Of a stretch of 64,000 nucleotides of DNA, positions 62,881 to 64,000 are shown piece by piece. The stretch is from NCBI GenBank assembly GCA_030267565.1, contig BRXU01000015.1:1-64000 (forward strand), written 5' to 3'. The notes below the pieces were generated by a model. That model was not told the DNA's origin, did no database searches, and was given only the letters and a program-made list of their open reading frames with translations. How positions within the stretch are numbered: the stretch's first letter is position 1; each line of letters starts with the position of its first letter. The position numbers and the translations under genes were made by a program. Origin of the DNA: Pleodorina starrii (Eukaryota > Chlorophyta > Chlorophyceae > Chlamydomonadales > Volvocaceae).

Positions 62881-64000
62881 GCCCAGCCTCGACCCATGAG
62901 CCCAGCTTCGACCCATGGGCCCAGCCTCGACCCATGGGCCCAGCCCCGACCCATGGGCCCAGCCTCGACCCATGGGCCCAGCCTTGACCCATGGGCCCAG
63001 CCTCGACCCATGGGCCCAGCCTCGACCCATGGGCCCAGCTTCGACCCATGGGCCCAGCTTCGTCCCATGGGCCCAGCCTCGACCCATAGCGCCATGGGCC
63101 CAGCCTCGACCCATGAGCCCAATCTCGACCCATGGGCCCAGCTTCGGCCCATGGGCCCATCCTCGACCCATGGGCCCAGCTTCGACCCATGGGCCCAGCT
63201 TCGACCCCTGGCGCCATGGGCCCAGCCTCGACCCATGGCGCCATGGGCCCAGCCTCGACCCATGAGCCCAATCTCGACCCATGGGCCCAGCTTCGACCCA
63301 TGGGCCCAGTCTCGACCCATGAGCCCAGCTTCGACCCATGAACCCAGCTTCGACCCATGGGCCCAGCCTAGGCCTTTGGGCCAGCTTCGACCCATGAGCC
63401 CAGCTTCGACCCATGGGCCCAGCCTCGACCCATGGGCCCAGTCTCGACCCATGGGCCCAGCTTCGACCCATGAGCCCAGCTTCGACCCATGGGCCCAGCC
63501 TCGACCCATGGGCCCAGCTTCGACCCATGAGTCCAGCTTCGACCCATGGGCCCAGCCTCGACCCATGGGCCCAGCCTCGACCCATGGGCCCAGTCTCGAC
63601 CCATGGGCCCAGCCTCGACCCATGGGCCCAGCCTCGACCCATGGTCCTAGTCTCGTCCCATGGGCCCAGCCTCGACCCATGGGCCCAGTCTCGACCCATG
63701 AGCCCAGCTTCGACCCATGGGCCCAGCCTCGACCCATGGGCCCAGTCTCGACCCATGGGCCCAGCTTCGACCCATGAGCCCAATCTCGACCCATGGGCCC
63801 AGCTTCGACCCATGAGCCCAGCTTCGACCCATGGGCCCAGCCTCGACCCATGAGCCCAGCCTCGACCCATGGGCCCAGCCTCGACCCATGGGCCCAGCCT
63901 CGACCCATGGGCCCAGCTCGACCCATGGGCCCAGCTCGACCCATGGGCCCAGCTTCGACCCATGGGCCCAGCCTCGACCCATGAGCCCAGCCTCGACCCA
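62157..64000 (+). repeat. Satellite segment V, plus orientation, continues past window
   Basis: Plus-oriented monomers run to the last base, so the array is not closed here. The dimer variant lies at 63,367 and the CCATGGTCCTAGTCTCGTCC variant at about 62,343 and 63,640. Marker order in its first 700 bp partly mirrors the end of segment IV (see the inverted repeat entry). No gene is seen. Confidence 0.94.

Larger units (their letters stand above)
1..64000. repeat. 19-bp GC-rich satellite array filling the whole window
   Basis: The unit CCCATGGGCCCAGCCTCGA recurs head to tail from the first base to the last. It contains two overlapping 8-bp palindromes (CCCATGGG and TGGGCCCA) and the 4-bp palindrome TCGA, so NcoI, ApaI and TaqI sites recur about every 19 bp. 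Common single-base variants are CTTCGA for CCTCGA, ATGAGC for ATGGGC, and AGTCTCGA for AGCCTCGA; most are transitions. Since 19 is one more than a multiple of three, all three frames of a strand give the same 19-residue repeat in shifted phase. No gene, RNA gene or regulatory element is visible within it. That this is eukaryotic satellite DNA is inference from size, purity and lack of genes. Confidence 0.97.

Noticed and set aside
1..64000. CRISPR array
   Set aside because: Units are contiguous with no unique spacers, the period is 19 bp, and no cas gene or leader is present.
1..64000. Telomeric repeats, a CENP-B box or known rDNA/tRNA sequence
   Set aside because: No TTAGGG- or TTTAGGG-type runs, no TTCG...CGGG box spaced as in CENP-B sites, and no tRNA cloverleaf or rRNA segment seen on either strand.

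Overview
This window is one continuous block of short tandem satellite DNA, and I find no gene in it. The unit is 19 bp, CCCATGGGCCCAGCCTCGA (any rotation), 14 of 19 bases G or C, repeated roughly 3,300 times. The organism cannot be named from the sequence. Tens of kilobases of a GC-rich minisatellite with higher-order variants, and no prokaryotic gene anywhere, suggest a heterochromatic, subtelomeric or pericentromeric block of a eukaryotic chromosome. That is inference; I do not recognise the monomer as a named satellite family.

Layout. The array changes strand orientation four times. Using the strand that reads CCTCGACCCATGGGCCCAG as plus: segment I, about 1-14,160, is plus; a scrambled zone follows to about 15,190; segment II, to about 31,287, is minus; segment III, 31,288-47,001, is plus; segment IV, 47,002-62,156, is minus; segment V, 62,157 to the end, is plus. 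The first switch and the other three all fall on the CATG at the centre of the monomer's NcoI palindrome.

Texture. Segments I and II are ragged: single-base insertions and deletions every few monomers, several homopolymer runs, and small non-satellite islets. The largest islet is an AT-richer stretch of about 205 bp at 15,231-15,435. From 31,288 onward the array is much more regular, with ragged patches at about 42.1-43.8 kb, 45.0-45.3 kb, 46.2-47.6 kb and 61.6-62.4 kb. Segment IV keeps an almost perfect 19-bp register, disturbed mainly by two recurrent variants: a 27-bp monomer with a duplicated CCATGG core around GGCGC, and a 37-bp CCTAGGCCTTTGGG dimer. These variants mark higher-order repeats and kilobase-scale duplications.

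Coding. The consensus has no stop codon in any of the six frames and an ATG on both strands in every unit, so very long open frames (up to 3,815 codons) arise automatically. All translate to the same two 19-residue repeats and are not evidence of genes. I see no RNA genes, promoters, terminators, CRISPR array or intact mobile element. The main points of interest are the palindrome-centred orientation switches, the variant-based higher-order structure, and whether some of this architecture (switches every 15-17 kb, ragged first half) reflects assembly rather than biology.
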